64,000 nt of DNA from an uncultured Mycoplasmatota bacterium (lineage in GTDB: Bacteria > Bacillota_I > Bacilli_A > RF39 > UBA660). Made by a program: the position numbers and the translations under genes. The stretch spans positions 1 through 64,000 of the forward strand of contig CAMZCT010000001.1 of assembly GCA_947305065.1 (NCBI GenBank), given 5' to 3'. Positions 63,163 to 64,000 of the stretch are shown here, one piece after another. The notes under the pieces were generated by a model that saw only the letters and a program-made list of their open reading frames with translations, was not told where the DNA came from and searched no databases. Each line of letters starts with the position of its first letter. Positions within the stretch are counted from its first letter, which is position 1.

Positions 63163-64000
63163 AATCTTCACCAAAGAAATCGTCAAAGAACTCATCGTCA
63201 GTGATGTTATTATTGTTAACTACTACACTATCTGCGTCAATATTTACATTTGCTTTGTTTTCAGGTTGTAAAGTAGTATTATTATCGACAGGTTTTTCAG
63301 TAGTTGATGCTTCGCTTTCCAAGCGAGCAAGATTGTTTTGAATTCTTTGTTTTAAATCTAGAACTTCTTGATTAGTATTGTTTACAGTATTACTAACATC
63401 ATTGGCAGTATCCTTTAATGTCTCTACTGTATCAACTACCTTCTCCGTAACATCTCCTAGAGCTTCGATGCTATCATCCAAACTATTATCTACTTTAATA
63501 TTTGTGTCTAAGTAGATAGGATTAATTAAGTCAGCGTTTTGAGCTTTAGGTATTGTATCCTCAATGAAATCTTCTTCCTCAATAGGACTTTTAGTTGCTA
63601 CAGCAATATTTGGTGTTGAAGTATCAACATCTATTTTTGGCATTTCACTTGGTTCTAGTACTTCAACATCTAATGGTTTAACTTCGGAATTAGTAATATT
63701 GATATTAATATTTGGTGTTGTTGTTTCAACTTTAGGAATACTAATATTAACATTTGGTGTTGTTGTTTCAACTTTAGGAATACTAATATTAACATTTGGT
63801 GTTGTTGTTTCAACTTTAGGAATACTAATATTTTTTTCTATTTCTATATTAGGTTCTTTAGTTTCCTTTACACTATTTTCTATTTCTATATTAGCTTCTT
63901 TAGTTTCCTTTACACTATTTTCTATTTCTCTTTGAAGTTCTAAGTCTAGTTCTTTTTTAATAGGATCTTTAACTTCTTCTTTATTTGGTTTATCTAAGGT
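63161..64000 (-). CDS. Acidic repeat-containing protein, C-terminal part
   Basis: The frame is open for 279 residues from the right window edge to the stop, so the start is outside. It contains two sets of 14-residue repeats: SVKETKEAN then IEIE (two copies) and PKVETTTPNVNISI (three copies, then a weaker PKIDVDTSTPNIAV), then a coiled-coil-like helix (about 185-245; SNTVNNTNQEVLDLKQ) and an acidic end (FFDDFFGED). Hydrophilic, with no membrane segment in view. No family recognised; a secreted or structural role is conceivable. Confidence 0.6.
   Translation of the reverse strand, partial: TLDKPNKEEVKDPIKKELDLELQREIENSVKETKEANIEIENSVKETKEPNIEIEKNISIPKVETTTPNVNISIPKVETTTPNVNISIPKVETTTPNININITNSEVKPLDVEVLEPSEMPKIDVDTSTPNIAVATKSPIEEEDFIEDTIPKAQNADLINPIYLDTNIKVDNSLDDSIEALGDVTEKVVDTVETLKDTANDVSNTVNNTNQEVLDLKQRIQNNLARLESEASTTEKPVDNNTTLQPENKANVNIDADSVVVNNNNITDDEFFDDFFGED
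63710..63835. repeat. 42-bp tandem repeat, three copies
   Basis: Copies begin at 63710, 63752 and 63794, nearly identical, each coding for PKVETTTPNVNISI-type residues in the minus-strand gene. Probable site of copy-number change. Confidence 0.85.
63837..63920. repeat. 42-bp tandem repeat, two copies
   Basis: Copies at 63837 and 63879 code for 14 residues each (ENSVKETKE with IEI) and differ by the A/P codon; a third partial copy begins at 63921. Confidence 0.8.

Noticed and set aside
63564-63935. Plus-strand frame with VVSTLGI repeats at the right edge
   Set aside because: Antisense shadow of the 42-base repeats in the minus-strand gene, which has the better coding frame, stop and terminator.
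1-64000. CRISPR array or insertion sequence
   Set aside because: No spaced direct repeats, no transposase or cas gene; the only tandem repeats are coding (63710-63920).

Overview
The window is AT-rich DNA from a low-GC, Gram-positive-type bacterium. Supporting signs are strong SD sites (AGGAGG/GGTGAT), TTGACA-N17-TATAAT promoters, short T-tailed terminators, the SufC-D-S-U order, a sortase, a GH25 lysozyme, an EssC-type type VII secretion ATPase, NrtR, YolD and a LexA box of Bacillus type. Gene repertoire and style (many small hypotheticals, lysine-rich proteins, host-type surface proteins) fit an uncultured gut Bacilli/RF39-like lineage; that placement is inference. TGA and TAG both act as stops, so the code is the standard bacterial one. 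Most genes are on the minus strand.

Layout, left to right. 1-7.7 kb: type VII secretion block (YukD/EsaB-like start, TPR glycosyltransferase, EssC ATPase, and a WXG-like protein fused to a phosphodiester-glycosidase domain). 7.7-8.3 kb: LysE-type exporter. 8.5-15.5 kb: NAD salvage operon read right to left (pnuC remnant, small protein, nicotinamidase, pncB, dinD, Nudix, nadE, zinc-ribbon protein, nadD, nrtR). dinD has its own promoter overlapped by a near-consensus LexA box, and no terminator separates it from the NAD genes after it. 15.5-22.3 kb: ferredoxin-like aldo/keto reductase, membrane proteins, a broken hpt fragment, DUF362 and an extracellular metallo-beta-lactamase-fold protein. 22.5-25 kb: two hypotheticals, one resembling a degenerate HipA-like fold with a C-terminal membrane anchor. 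25-28.1 kb: sufC-sufD(short)-sufS-sufU without sufB. 28.2-33.1 kb: surface proteins, one interrupted by an in-frame TAG, and a LysR regulator. 33.1-37.2 kb: HD hydrolase and the hisS operon (phosphoribosyltransferase-like gene with a frameshift, a Rossmann-fold TIGR00725/LOG-like gene with an in-frame TGA, hisS). This operon is preceded by a leader with a 22-codon ORF containing five His codons and several mutually exclusive hairpins ending in a terminator. 37.4 kb: tRNA-Ala(TGC). 38.1-46.2 kb: rpoC, rpoB, RsmC-like methyltransferase. 46.3-53.9 kb: small hypotheticals, class B sortase, phosphohexomutase, GH25 lysozyme, membrane thioredoxin with a histone-H1-like tail, cyclophilin lipoprotein. 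54-56.3 kb: damage-response cassette (AAA ATPase, Y-family polymerase, YolD) behind a LexA-like site. 56.2-64 kb: HExxH protein pair, TPM/zinc-ribbon pair, YitT, RmuC, DUF1846, and the C-terminal part of a repeat-containing acidic protein running off the right edge.

The most interesting items are the His-leader attenuator in front of the hisS operon, the LexA-controlled internal promoter inside the NAD operon, and the WXG-like/phosphodiester-glycosidase fusion beside essC. The hisS and surface-protein regions also carry an unusual number of interrupted or decayed genes.
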